Position numbers and translations under genes: made by a program. Positions 1-6,141 of a stretch of 13,530 nt of DNA are shown here, one piece after another (the first letter of the stretch is position 1; every line of letters starts with the position of its first letter). The notes under the pieces were generated by a model, which saw only the letters and a program-made list of their open reading frames with translations, had not been told where the DNA came from and searched no databases. Source of the stretch: Paenibacillus sp. (GTDB lineage Bacteria; Bacillota; Bacilli; Paenibacillales; Paenibacillaceae); the NCBI GenBank assembly GCA_029256665.1, contig JAQSXN010000028.1, positions 1 through 13,530 of the forward strand. The letters run 5' to 3'.

Positions 1-104
1 GATATACTATAAAATTATGCTACTTTAGGGGGTTAGGACGTGCATCGGGAGAGATATACTATAAAATTATGCTACATTAAGCGGCCTGGGCGAGCATCTG
101 GTAC
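1..104. repeat. Two-copy tandem repeat, 52-bp period, with a 23-bp identical core
   Basis: Bases 1-23 and 53-75 are identical (AT-rich, beginning GATATACTATAAAA and ending TTATGCTAC). The 29 bp after each core are related but diverged: both end with a similar GCATCnGG stretch. This makes a 52-bp unit present about twice, the second copy more decayed at its right end. The first copy begins at base 1, so more copies may lie outside the window. The core contains TATACT and TATAAAAT, which resemble -10 boxes, but no gene starts nearby on either strand. I do not recognise it as a known element. Confidence 0.8.
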
Positions 105-114
105 AATAGGCGCT

Positions 115-130
115 TCGATCATCTGATCGA
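115..130. repeat. 16-bp inverted repeat
   Basis: TCGATCA and TGATCGA are perfect 7-bp arms around a 2-bp centre (TC). It lies in the non-coding stretch between the left-edge repeat and the terminator. It could be a protein binding site or a chance palindrome; no promoter or gene start next to it explains it. Confidence 0.4.
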
Positions 131-183
131 CCCATACATATTGGCGGCAACAAGCCCGCAGCCCACCGCGAGCGCATAAAATT

Positions 184-235
184 AAAAGACGCTCTCCTTC
201 GCCATGTTTCCGGCGAAGGGAAGAGCGTCTTTTTT
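184..235. terminator. Bidirectional intrinsic terminator after the efflux gene
   Basis: AAAAGACGCTCT (184-195) pairs with its exact complement at 222-233, and CCTTCGCC (196-203) pairs with GGCGAAGG (212-219); bases 220-221 bulge and an 8-nt loop closes the hairpin. A T-run follows on the plus strand (230-235), and the A-run at 184-187 gives a U-run on the minus strand. It lies 32 bp past the stop of the minus-strand efflux gene, so that is its likely client; it would also stop plus-strand transcription coming from the left. Confidence 0.9.
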
Positions 236-266
236 GAAGAGTGTCGCTTCACGTTGCCGAACCGAA

Positions 267-1766
267 CTAGTTAACGGCTTCCTTATTCAACCGAACGCCC
301 ACCGCGGGCGGTTCCGACGCCGGGGAAGTCCGCTTGATGAAGAAGGATAGAACCAGCCCCACGACGCCGATGCCGATAATGACGAGGTAAGCGTCGTTGA
401 TGCCTTGGATCGTCGCTTCCATGGCGAGCTGTTCCTTCGACCAACCGCTCGCGGCGCCCGATGTCACAAACTCCTGGGCGTGCGTGGTGGAGCGATCCGA
501 CATGATCGTCACCAGCAGCGCCGTGCCGACGGCGCCGGCGACTTGCCTCACGGTATTGGAGATCGCCGTGCCGTGCGCGTTCAGACTTCGAGGCAACTGG
601 TTGAGGCCGGCGGTCTGGATTGGCATGAGCAGAAGCGCCATGCCGATGCGTCGACCCGTGGACATCAGGACAAGATAAGCATAGCTGGTATGATCCGTCA
701 GATTAATGAAGCCGACCGTGGTCGCGATCGTGATGACAAGGCCGATGATGGACAGCCATTTGGCCCCGAAGCGATCGAACAGCTTGCCGGTAATCGGCAT
801 CAGGAAGCCCATGACGAGCGCGCCGGGAAGCAGCAGCAAGCCGGATTCCAATGCGGTGTAACCGCGCGCGCTTTGCAGATACAGCGGCAGGAGCATCATA
901 TCGGCGTACATCACCATCGTAACGGCGATGCCGATGACGGTTGTAAGAGAAAACATCTTATACTTGAAGGCGCGCAGGTCCAGCAGCGGCTGACGGGAAG
1001 TTAATTGCCTCCAGACAAACAGGGCTAACGCGACAAGTCCCGCGGCGATCGTGGCGGTTACTTCGACGCTTGACCATCCTTTGCTGCCTGCGCTGCTGAA
1101 GCCGTACAATAGTCCGCCAAAGCCGACCGTCGACAAGATTACGCTCAGCATATCGAGCTTTGTGGCGACTTGCTCCGATACGTTGCGGAGATAGAAGTAG
1201 CCGCATGCGATGACGATGACCGCGAGCGGAATCATGCCGTAGAACATCGTCTCCCAACTAAATTGCTCCAAAACGTAACCGGCTGTCGTCGGTCCGATGG
1301 CCGGCGCGAAAATAATGGCGAAACCCACCATGCCCATAGCGGCTCCGCGTTTCTCCGCGGGGAATAGCGTTAGAATGACGTTCATGAGCAGCGGCATAAT
1401 GATGCCGGCGCCGGCGGCTTGGATCATTCGTCCAGCCAACAATACTTCAAAGCCAGGGGCGACAGCCGAAACGATCGTTCCGACTAAGAAGATGATCATG
1501 GATGTCTGGAATAACTGCCTTGTCGTAAATCTCTGCATGAAATAAGCCGTGATCGGAATTAACACGCCGTTGACTAACAAATAGCCGGTTGTCAGCCATT
1601 GCGCGGTCGCCGCGGTTATATCGAAGTCGATCATCAGCTCCGGCGTGGCGACGCTCATAATCGTCTGATTAAGCGTGGCCAGGAACGCGCCCAAAATCAT
1701 GACGAACAGTATGGGTCCCTTCTTGACGGCGGTCTCGCCGCCCGTTGTCTCTCTCTTTGTACTCAC
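267..1766 (-). CDS. DHA2-family MFS drug efflux permease (EmrB/QacA/LmrB type)
   Basis: This is a 499-residue membrane transporter expected to export toxic small molecules in exchange for protons across the cytoplasmic membrane. Length and hydrophobic pattern fit the 14-helix DHA2 branch of the major facilitator superfamily. Helix 1 holds the family motif LNQTIMSVATP (residues 32-42). The antiporter motif C lies around 148-165 with the GPTTAG core, where Ala replaces the first Gly of the usual GPxxGG. The loop 2-3 motif A (about 78-86, QRFTTRQLF) is degenerate. Near the end, NAHGTAISNTVRQVAGAVGTAL (397 onward) is typical of DHA2 pumps. The start is GTG at 1764-1766, supported by AAAGGATGGAG, with AAAGGA 9 bp before the start. 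It is divergent from a TetR gene with an operator over its promoter, the standard layout for an inducible drug pump. The substrate cannot be told from sequence. Confidence 0.93.
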   Translation of the reverse strand: MSTKRETTGGETAVKKGPILFVMILGAFLATLNQTIMSVATPELMIDFDITAATAQWLTTGYLLVNGVLIPITAYFMQRFTTRQLFQTSMIIFLVGTIVSAVAPGFEVLLAGRMIQAAGAGIIMPLLMNVILTLFPAEKRGAAMGMVGFAIIFAPAIGPTTAGYVLEQFSWETMFYGMIPLAVIVIACGYFYLRNVSEQVATKLDMLSVILSTVGFGGLLYGFSSAGSKGWSSVEVTATIAAGLVALALFVWRQLTSRQPLLDLRAFKYKMFSLTTVIGIAVTMVMYADMMLLPLYLQSARGYTALESGLLLLPGALVMGFLMPITGKLFDRFGAKWLSIIGLVITIATTVGFINLTDHTSYAYLVLMSTGRRIGMALLLMPIQTAGLNQLPRSLNAHGTAISNTVRQVAGAVGTALLVTIMSDRSTTHAQEFVTSGAASGWSKEQLAMEATIQGINDAYLVIIGIGVVGLVLSFFIKRTSPASEPPAVGVRLNKEAVN

Positions 1767-1802
1767 CTAACTCCATCCTTTCGTCTCTCTGTTTGTGGAC
1801 TA

Positions 1803-1830
1803 AATATACAATGTGTTGTATAGTTGACAA
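1803..1830 (-). promoter_or_regulatory. Sigma-A-like promoter of the efflux gene
   Basis: Read on the minus strand, a -35 box TTGTCA (1830-1825) and a -10 box TATATT (1808-1803) are 16 bp apart; each matches consensus in 5 of 6 positions. Transcription would start near 1796, leaving a leader of about 30 nt that includes the ribosome binding site. The palindromic operator at 1805-1822 covers the spacer and most of the -10 box. Confidence 0.65.
1805..1822. promoter_or_regulatory. Palindromic operator, probable TetR site
   Basis: TATACAA and TTGTATA are perfect 7-bp arms around a TGTG centre. The half-site core ACAATGT at 1808-1814 occurs again at 1827-1833 (19 bp further) and at 1906-1912, so the main site may have accessory half-sites. 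A symmetric site lying on the pump promoter and next to a divergent TetR gene is what repression and drug-triggered release would need. Binding by this particular TetR is inferred. Confidence 0.7.
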
Positions 1831-1956
1831 TGTATAAATTAGATTATAGTCCTGCCAAATGTAAAAGATCAATCTACAGCTTCCCCTAAGGTTGTTGTTT
1901 AATTTACAATGTTATTCTAAATGTAGCGTAATCCCGAAATATTCGACGAGTCGTCA

Positions 1957-1962
1957 TATAAT
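1957..1962 (+). promoter_or_regulatory. -10 box of the tetR promoter
   Basis: A perfect TATAAT lies 33 bp before the chosen ATG, giving a start point near 1969 and a short leader with the Shine-Dalgarno site. No good -35 box is present 16-18 bp upstream. A short dyad CGAC-GA-GTCG (1944-1953) sits in the spacer and might bind a regulator. An alternative plus-strand promoter, TTGACA (1824-1829) and TATAGT (1845-1850), has only a 15-bp spacer. Confidence 0.5.
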
Positions 1963-1994
1963 TGTCGCTTAGGTGCAGGCGGAAGGAGAAGAAA

Positions 1995-2609
1995 ATGGTG
2001 GATGGGAAAAAGGAGCAGCTAGACCCGCGTATCGTCAGGACGCGGCAATTGATTCGCGATGCGTTCGTGTCGCTGTTGCAAGAGATGGATATCGAGAAGC
2101 TGTCGGTCAACAAAATCGCGGAGCGCGCCACGATTAATCGAGTGACCTTTTATCTTCATTACCGCGATATCCCCGACATGATGGAGAAGATCGCGGACGA
2201 AATGGCCCATGAGATCGAAGGGATTCTGGATAAGCCGGCTGCCTCGGACGCCGACGCCGATGGCGATAAGGATCCGGACGGAGCGATCTTGTTCAGCTTG
2301 CTCGAGCATATCGCAAGCAACGCCGACTTCTATAAGATCGTGTTGGCTTCCAAACGGACGACGATCTTTACCGACCGGCTGCTCAAGCTGCTGAAGGGAA
2401 TCATAACGGTCATCGCCGAAAGACGGGATAACGAGGACCACCGGTTGAAATCGGGCATCCAGAAGGATATCGCCATCTGGCATAACTCGTCCGCGCTGAT
2501 CGGCACCATCGTGTCGTGGCTGCGCAACGACATGCCCTATACGCCGCGATATCTCGCGGAGCAATTCGCTTTGCTGCGAAGGCATCCTTATCCCATGGAC
2601 AAAGAATAA
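1995..2609 (+). CDS. TetR/AcrR-family transcriptional repressor, probably of the adjacent efflux gene
   Basis: This 204-residue protein has the TetR layout. The N-terminal DNA-binding part spans about residues 14-62; its helix-turn-helix (about 36-58, LSVNKIAERATINRVTFYLHY) is typical of the family. The rest is a helical ligand-binding and dimer domain; the segment SSALIGTIVSWLRNDMPYTPRYLAEQ near 165-190 resembles the C-terminal domain shared by many Firmicute TetR proteins of the DhaS kind. An acidic loop (ADADGDKDPDG, about 86-96) separates two helices. I chose ATG at 1995 because GGAAGGAG (1981-1988) is correctly spaced from it; a TTG 33 bp upstream in frame overlaps the -10 box and has no ribosome site. 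It is divergent from the DHA2 pump and the operator at 1805-1822 is its likely target. The inducer is unknown. Confidence 0.92.
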   Translation: MVDGKKEQLDPRIVRTRQLIRDAFVSLLQEMDIEKLSVNKIAERATINRVTFYLHYRDIPDMMEKIADEMAHEIEGILDKPAASDADADGDKDPDGAILFSLLEHIASNADFYKIVLASKRTTIFTDRLLKLLKGIITVIAERRDNEDHRLKSGIQKDIAIWHNSSALIGTIVSWLRNDMPYTPRYLAEQFALLRRHPYPMDKE

Positions 2610-2669
2610 AGTGTTGCAGTCGCACTCCCTGCCCGTAGCGGACAGCTGTAAGCAAACGCACAAACAGCA

Positions 2670-2710
2670 AGCAGCGCCCCGGACGCGGATACTGAGGCCG
2701 GGGCGCTGCT
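2670..2710. terminator. GC-rich hairpin between convergent genes, probable terminator
   Basis: AGCAGCGCCCCGG (2670-2682) pairs perfectly with CCGGGGCGCTGCT (2698-2710) across a 15-nt loop. It lies between the ends of the tetR gene and the convergent TerB-like gene, where a two-way terminator is expected. No proper U-run follows on either strand (CATTTATC on plus, TTGCTGTTT on minus), so it may be an atypical terminator. Confidence 0.6.
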
Positions 2711-2764
2711 CATTTATCAAGTCTTATTGTTCAGTGGATCTGTCTTAACGCAGAACCAGGGGAG

Positions 2765-3172
2765 TTAAACGCCAAGCACCAGCTTCATGCCTTCCACTTT
2801 GAGCTTGTTCATGCCTTCGACCCAGCTTCTGAACTTGTCGAACGAATCGGCGTCGCAGCCGAACAGCCGCTGCATCTCGTCCGAGATTGCTTTCTCGTCG
2901 TCATTGAAGTTGCCGTCAGCGTAGATGAGCAACAGCATCTCTGCCAAAAAGATGCGCTTCAGCCGCTCGTCCCGCAGGTTGCCGATCAAATCGGCCGTCG
3001 TGAGGCCGCCATCCGCCGAAGGCTGCCAATCTTCAAGTCCAAGCTCCAGCATCCAGCCTTTCAGATAAGCCAGTTCGTTGCGGTTTACGAAGCCGTCCGA
3101 CTTCGCGATCCGGTGCGCAAGCTCCAAAAAAGCCTCTTTATGCTCGCGTTCCTCAATAAATTGCAAGAACAA
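2765..3172 (-). CDS. TerB-like (tellurite resistance TerB/DjlA N-terminal fold) protein
   Basis: This small acidic 135-residue, all-helical protein resembles the TerB family. It has two halves with related acidic motifs: AKSDGFVNRNELAYL (23-37) and IYADGNFNDDEKAI (83-96). Each contains the DGxxxxxE pattern that in TerB proteins forms a metal-binding face. TerB-like proteins are linked to tellurite or other stress responses, but many single-copy Firmicute members have no known role, and no other ter gene (terC, terD, terZ) lies here. The start is TTG at 3170-3172, 9 bp after AGAGGAG; a second TTG two codons in is too far from that site. No signal peptide or membrane helix is seen, so it is probably cytoplasmic. 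It is transcribed away from the DinB gene from a mirrored promoter pair. Confidence 0.75.
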   Translation of the reverse strand: MFLQFIEEREHKEAFLELAHRIAKSDGFVNRNELAYLKGWMLELGLEDWQPSADGGLTTADLIGNLRDERLKRIFLAEMLLLIYADGNFNDDEKAISDEMQRLFGCDADSFDKFRSWVEGMNKLKVEGMKLVLGV

Positions 3173-3233
3173 GTCCGCTCACTCCTCTACTCTCGTCGCG
3201 CGCATCGTTTCGCTCGCAAGGGACGATACGTCA

Positions 3234-3262
3234 AGTGTAGTGTAGTCCGGAGGCAAATTCAA
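3234..3262 (-). promoter_or_regulatory. Candidate promoter of the TerB-like gene
   Basis: On the minus strand TTGAAT (3262-3257) and TACACT (3239-3234) are 17 bp apart, each with 4 of 6 consensus bases. The leader would be about 55 nt. The -35 box is the mirror image of the one used by the opposite promoter at 3288-3293. Confidence 0.4.
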
Positions 3263-3287
3263 GCCGTAAGTCGGCTCTTTACCGTAT

Positions 3288-3316
3288 TTGAATTGAAGCT
3301 CTGGCCGTATTAAACT
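3288..3316 (+). promoter_or_regulatory. Candidate promoter of the DinB-family gene
   Basis: TTGAAT (3288-3293) and TAAACT (3311-3316) are 17 bp apart; each has 4 of 6 consensus bases. The start point would be near 3323, about 30 nt before the ATG. Upstream, AGCCG-TAAGT-CGGCT (3262-3276) is a short hairpin or dyad lying between the two divergent -35 boxes. Confidence 0.4.
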
Positions 3317-3352
3317 AGTAAGGACGACAAATCATTTGGAGGGAAGTGACTT

Positions 3353-3829
3353 ATGTACCGTAAAGCGCAAGATTTTCTGGAAGATTGGACAGCAACTTCG
3401 GCAGGTACGCTAGCCGTTTTTAAAGCTATAACGGATGACAAAATGAACACCGCCATCGTCGAAGGGCACAGCACGCTGGGCTGGCTTGCATGGCATCTGG
3501 TGGTCACCGCAGGAGGGTTCGGCCACTTCTCGGGGCTGCAGATTCCGAAGGTCGAACGCGGTACGCCGGCACCGGCGACGATGGCCGAGATCGTATCCAA
3601 ATACGAAGCCATCCTCGAAGCGTATGCCCGCGAAGCGAAAGCCTTGACGGACGATCAAATGGAAGAGGAGATCGCAACCTTCGTGGGCCCGATGCCGCGC
3701 GGCAAATTCCTCCGCATGCTGATCACGCACGAGACGCATCACCGCGGTCAAATGACGGTGCTTCTCCGTCAAGCCGGGCTGCCGGTTCCGGGCGTAATGG
3801 GACCGACTCGGGAGATGCAAATGAAATAA
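3353..3829 (+). CDS. DinB-family (DinB_2-like four-helix bundle) metal-dependent protein
   Basis: This 158-residue protein has the hallmarks of the DinB/YfiT-like superfamily of four-helix bundles that hold a divalent metal through three histidines. The likely ligands are H48 in GWLAWHLV and H126 and H130 in the HETHHRGQ segment; the following RGQMTVLLRQAGLPVP matches the family end. Members include thiol-dependent transferases (bacillithiol, mycothiol) and many proteins of unknown activity, so substrate and reaction cannot be assigned. The name comes from damage-inducible dinB of Bacillus subtilis and has nothing to do with DNA polymerase IV. ATG at 3353 follows GGAGGG (3338-3343) at a 9-bp distance. 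No LexA-type box was noticed in the upstream region. It is a single-gene unit ending at the hairpin near 3870. Confidence 0.9.
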   Translation: MYRKAQDFLEDWTATSAGTLAVFKAITDDKMNTAIVEGHSTLGWLAWHLVVTAGGFGHFSGLQIPKVERGTPAPATMAEIVSKYEAILEAYAREAKALTDDQMEEEIATFVGPMPRGKFLRMLITHETHHRGQMTVLLRQAGLPVPGVMGPTREMQMK

Positions 3830-3867
3830 GCCCGGAAGTGTTCGCTCTAATATGATTCGCTCCAATG

Positions 3868-3892
3868 AAAGGCCGCCGATTGGCGGCTTTTT
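3868..3892. terminator. Intrinsic terminator after the DinB-family gene
   Basis: GCCGCC (3872-3877) pairs with GGCGGC (3882-3887) around a GATT loop, extended by a G-T pair and by the flanking AAA and TTT. A run of five T (3888-3892) follows on the plus strand. It lies 38 bp past the DinB-family stop and also sits past the end of the convergent AraC gene, for which it is a weaker terminator. Confidence 0.85.
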
Positions 3893-3935
3893 GTATAGTC
3901 GAGCCGCGCACTCATGGCGCGGATGATTGGAATTG

Positions 3936-4763
3936 TTACCGGTCGGCGCCGCTTCGGTAACCGGTTGGCGACGTGCCCATCGTCTTGCGGAACATCTTGG
4001 AGAACAGCAGCGGATCGTCGTATCCGACGGATCTTGCGATGTCGCCGACGGAGAGCGCCGTGGAGGATAACAGCTCCCCGGCTCTCCGCATCCGGTAAGC
4101 GATGAGATGCTGCCTTATGCTGCAGCCGGCCGACTCCTGGAACAAGGCGTTCAAGTAGCTTCGCTGCAGCCCGACGAACTGGGCGATATCGGCCACGTTG
4201 ATGCGGCTTGCATAATTTCGTTCGATGAATTGGACGACCTGGGCTACGTAACGCTCCCGCGATCTCGCGGGGGCGTTCTCTCGTTCCGGCGGACGGGATT
4301 CGGCAATGGCGGACAACCAGAGGTATAGCAATCCAGTCAACAGCATGCCCCGACCGGCCGCCATTGGCCGGGAGCCGGTCATTCTTTCGGTTAAGTTTTC
4401 GAACAGCGGGAGATCGGAGCTTCCGAAGATCGGTTCTTCGTTCGAAAGTCCGGCTTGCTTGAGCAAGGAAGCGGCTTTAATGCCGTCAAAGCCGATCCAG
4501 CAATACCGCCAGGGCCGCAACTCGTCGGCCGCGTAACGGGTGACGACGCCAGGGCAGATCAGAAACCCTTGCCCCGGGCCCAGACGGTATTCGTTGCCCC
4601 CGATTTCGAAACGCCCTTCGCCCTCCAATATAAAATGGATTTTATAGTAGTCCCTGATGCCGGGGCCGACGGTATGATTAGGCGAGCATTGCTCGGTCCC
4701 GAACTGGATCAGGTGCAGGTCGAGCTGATGCGGGTTGATCGGAAGAAATTCAATCATCGCCAT
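3936..4763 (-). CDS. AraC/XylS-family transcriptional regulator with N-terminal cupin domain
   Basis: This 275-residue regulator has the full AraC architecture. Residues about 25-95 form the sugar-sensing cupin (YYKIHFILEGEGRFEIGGNEYRL, then GQGFLICPGVVTRYAA), as in AraC, MelR and MsmR. The C-terminal domain carries two helix-turn-helix units, at about 188-210 (INVADIAQFVGLQRSYLNALFQE) and 237-270 (LSVGDIARSVGYDDPLLFSKMFRKTMG, then the family end SPTGYR). I chose ATG at 4761-4763, preceded by GAAAGGGG at 6 bp. An in-frame ATG at 4796 has only a poor ribosome site and lies inside a dyad next to a -10-like box. It is downstream of the aldo/keto reductase on the same strand, but a strong terminator separates them. 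The paired half-sites before the reductase make that gene a plausible target. The ligand is unknown. Confidence 0.92.
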   Translation of the reverse strand: MAMIEFLPINPHQLDLHLIQFGTEQCSPNHTVGPGIRDYYKIHFILEGEGRFEIGGNEYRLGPGQGFLICPGVVTRYAADELRPWRYCWIGFDGIKAASLLKQAGLSNEEPIFGSSDLPLFENLTERMTGSRPMAAGRGMLLTGLLYLWLSAIAESRPPERENAPARSRERYVAQVVQFIERNYASRINVADIAQFVGLQRSYLNALFQESAGCSIRQHLIAYRMRRAGELLSSTALSVGDIARSVGYDDPLLFSKMFRKTMGTSPTGYRSGADR

Positions 4764-4778
4764 GCAAGGCCCCTTTCG

Positions 4779-4796
4779 ATGGTTATGCTTAACCAT
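4779..4796. promoter_or_regulatory. 18-bp dyad in the leader of the AraC gene, possible autoregulatory operator
   Basis: ATGGTTA and TAACCAT are perfect 7-bp arms around a 4-bp centre. The dyad lies 16 bp before the chosen start and just after a minus-strand -10-like box TACAAT (4802-4797), so it would cover the transcription start. A repressor could bind here, or the transcript could fold into a small hairpin. No convincing -35 box was found 16-18 bp further upstream. Confidence 0.45.
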
Positions 4797-4855
4797 ATTG
4801 TACCTTATTGCGAGCCGTCAGCCACATCCGAGTCATGGGACGCCGCTATCCATTT

Positions 4856-4902
4856 CGACAAACAAGACCGCGCGAGGCTGCCCTCGGCGGTCTTGTTTGT
4901 CG
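4856..4902. terminator. Long perfect hairpin, terminator of the aldo/keto reductase gene
   Basis: CGACAAACAAGACCGC (4856-4871) pairs without mismatch with its complement at 4887-4902. Inside it, CGAGG (4873-4877) pairs with CCTCG (4882-4886) around a 4-nt loop, with one bulged base. On the minus strand the descending arm is T-rich (TTGTTTGTCG) and works in place of a separate U-tail. It lies 24 bp past the reductase stop and separates that gene from the AraC gene. Confidence 0.85.
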
Positions 4903-4925
4903 ATCTGCGGAGTACGAGGGGCGTC

Positions 4926-5936
4926 TTACGCCTTTGCGCCGTCCCCGCTCGAGATACGGTCGATCAACCGCAATTCTTCATCCGTAAACGTCAGGTTGTC
5001 CAGCGCCCGCGCGTTTTCTTCGATCTGGCTCACCTTGCTCGCGCCGATCAGCGCGGATTCGATGCCGCCCTTGCTTCGAAGCACCCAAGCCAGCGCCATC
5101 TGCGCCAAGCTTTGACCGCGGGAAGCCGCGAGATCGTTCAGCTGGCGCACGATCTCGAGCTTCGATTCCGGAATGCTGTCCTTGTTCAGGAATCGGCTAT
5201 GCCCCGCCGCGCGGGAATCGGCCGGGATGCCGTTCAAATATTTGTTCGTCAGCACGCCCTGCGCCAGAGGCACGAAGCCGATGATGCCGACGCCTTCCTC
5301 GCGCATGGCATTCTGCAAACCGCCTTCGATCCAGCGGTCCAGAATGGAATAGCTGGCCTGGTGGATGAGGCATGGCGTGCCAAGCCGCTTAAGGATAGCT
5401 GCCGCTTCGCGCGCTTCGGCTTCGCGGTAGTTGGAAAGGCCGACGTAAAGCGCTTTGCCTTGGCGGACGATCAGATCCAGCGCCGCCATCGTTTCTTCGA
5501 GCGGCGTGTCGGGATCCGGGCGATGGTGGTAGAAGATGTCCACGTAATCGAGGCCCATCCGGCGCAGGCTTTGGTCAAGGCTCGCGACCAAATATTTTTT
5601 GGAGCCCCAGTCCCCGTATGGTCCCGGCCACATATCGTATCCGGCTTTGGTCGAGATCAACAGCTCGTCCCGGTATGGGGCGAAGTCCTTTTTCATGATT
5701 TGGCCGAAGGACTCCTCCGCTGAACCATAGGGCGGACCGTAGTTGTTGGCGAGATCGAAGTGCGTGATGCCGGCGTCGAACGCCGCGCGCGTGATGGCCC
5801 TCGCGTTCTCGAGCACGTCCTGGCCGCCGTAATTGTGCCACATGCCCAGCGATATGGCGGGAAGCTTGATGCCGCTCCTGCCGCAGCGGTTATATGCCAT
5901 TTCGTTATAGCGATTTTCGTTAGCCGTGTAAGGCAT
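4926..5936 (-). CDS. gpr: Aldo/keto reductase, L-glyceraldehyde 3-phosphate reductase type (YghZ/Gpr, AKR14)
   Basis: This 336-residue NADPH-type aldo/keto reductase closely resembles Escherichia coli YghZ (Gpr) along its whole length as I remember that sequence; shared stretches include ITHFDLANNYGPP, ELLISTKAGYDMWPGPYG, LDQSLRRMGL and GLQ...PLAQG. The E. coli enzyme reduces L-glyceraldehyde 3-phosphate and methylglyoxal. The catalytic tetrad is visible as D61, Y66, K97 and H138. The C-terminal cofactor segment SALIGASKVSQIEENARAL (about 297-315) is the usual NADPH-binding motif. The enzyme is cytosolic. ATG at 5934-5936 has GGAGGG 8 bp upstream, and the N-terminus (TANENRYNEM) lines up with that of YghZ, which settles the start. 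It is a single-gene unit; a candidate AraC site lies 56-90 bp upstream, and an AraC gene follows it. The exact aldehyde substrate here is inferred from the family. Confidence 0.93.
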   Translation of the reverse strand: MPYTANENRYNEMAYNRCGRSGIKLPAISLGMWHNYGGQDVLENARAITRAAFDAGITHFDLANNYGPPYGSAEESFGQIMKKDFAPYRDELLISTKAGYDMWPGPYGDWGSKKYLVASLDQSLRRMGLDYVDIFYHHRPDPDTPLEETMAALDLIVRQGKALYVGLSNYREAEAREAAAILKRLGTPCLIHQASYSILDRWIEGGLQNAMREEGVGIIGFVPLAQGVLTNKYLNGIPADSRAAGHSRFLNKDSIPESKLEIVRQLNDLAASRGQSLAQMALAWVLRSKGGIESALIGASKVSQIEENARALDNLTFTDEELRLIDRISSGDGAKA

Positions 5937-5991
5937 GATAGGTACCCTCCGTAACGTTTATTGTCATCCTGACATGTCTTATTATGATACG

Positions 5992-6025
5992 GCAATGCCC
6001 GAAAGCATATAGCGCCATGCCCGAA
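5992..6025. promoter_or_regulatory. Two direct 12-bp half-sites 22 bp apart upstream of the reductase, AraC-type site
   Basis: GCnATGCCCGAA occurs at 5992-6003 and again at 6014-6025, the same orientation and 22 bp apart (about two helical turns). AraC-family proteins usually bind such paired direct half-sites. On the minus strand the proximal copy sits directly upstream of a -10-like CATAAT (about 5983-5978), replacing a -35 box that is otherwise poor. This fits activation by a bound regulator. The neighbouring AraC protein at 3936-4763 is the first candidate; that pairing is inferred. Confidence 0.55.
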
Positions 6026-6058
6026 CAATATGGCATAAACATAGATCTTATTCGAGGG

Positions 6059-6088
6059 CCGTTAAGCCGTGAATGTTACGGATAACGG
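6059..6088. terminator. Hairpin past the DUF4386 gene, weak terminator candidate
   Basis: CCGTTA (6059-6064) pairs with TAACGG (6083-6088), and CCGT (6067-6070) with ACGG (6078-6081), around a 7-nt loop. It lies 54 bp past the stop of the minus-strand DUF4386 gene. No U-run follows it on either strand, so its role as a terminator is uncertain. Confidence 0.35.
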
Positions 6089-6141
6089 AAGCGCGGACGA
6101 AGCGGTCGGTCATTTGACTTTCGCTAAAAAGGAGCAGTCGA

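Noticed and set aside
1..104. CRISPR array
   Set aside because: Only two copies are present, the 29-bp spacers are related to each other, and no cas gene is near.
67..252. Minus-strand 61-codon open frame at the left edge
   Set aside because: It runs through the bidirectional terminator hairpin and the repeat, has no ribosome site and no recognisable protein.
405..1004. Plus-strand 199-codon open frame
   Set aside because: It is antisense to the efflux pump; composition is His/Arg/Gln-rich, as expected for the opposite strand of a GC-rich membrane protein gene.
1824..1850. TTGACA and TATAGT as a plus-strand promoter for tetR
   Set aside because: The spacer is only 15 bp and the leader would be about 140 nt; the perfect TATAAT at 1957-1962 is better placed.
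2019..2720. Minus-strand 233-codon open frame
   Set aside because: It lies antisense to the TetR gene and reads through the GC-rich hairpin at 2670-2710; no family match.
4455..5723. Plus-strand 422-codon open frame
   Set aside because: It is long but antisense to the AraC and aldo/keto reductase genes, both with clear motifs, and it crosses the terminator at 4856-4902.
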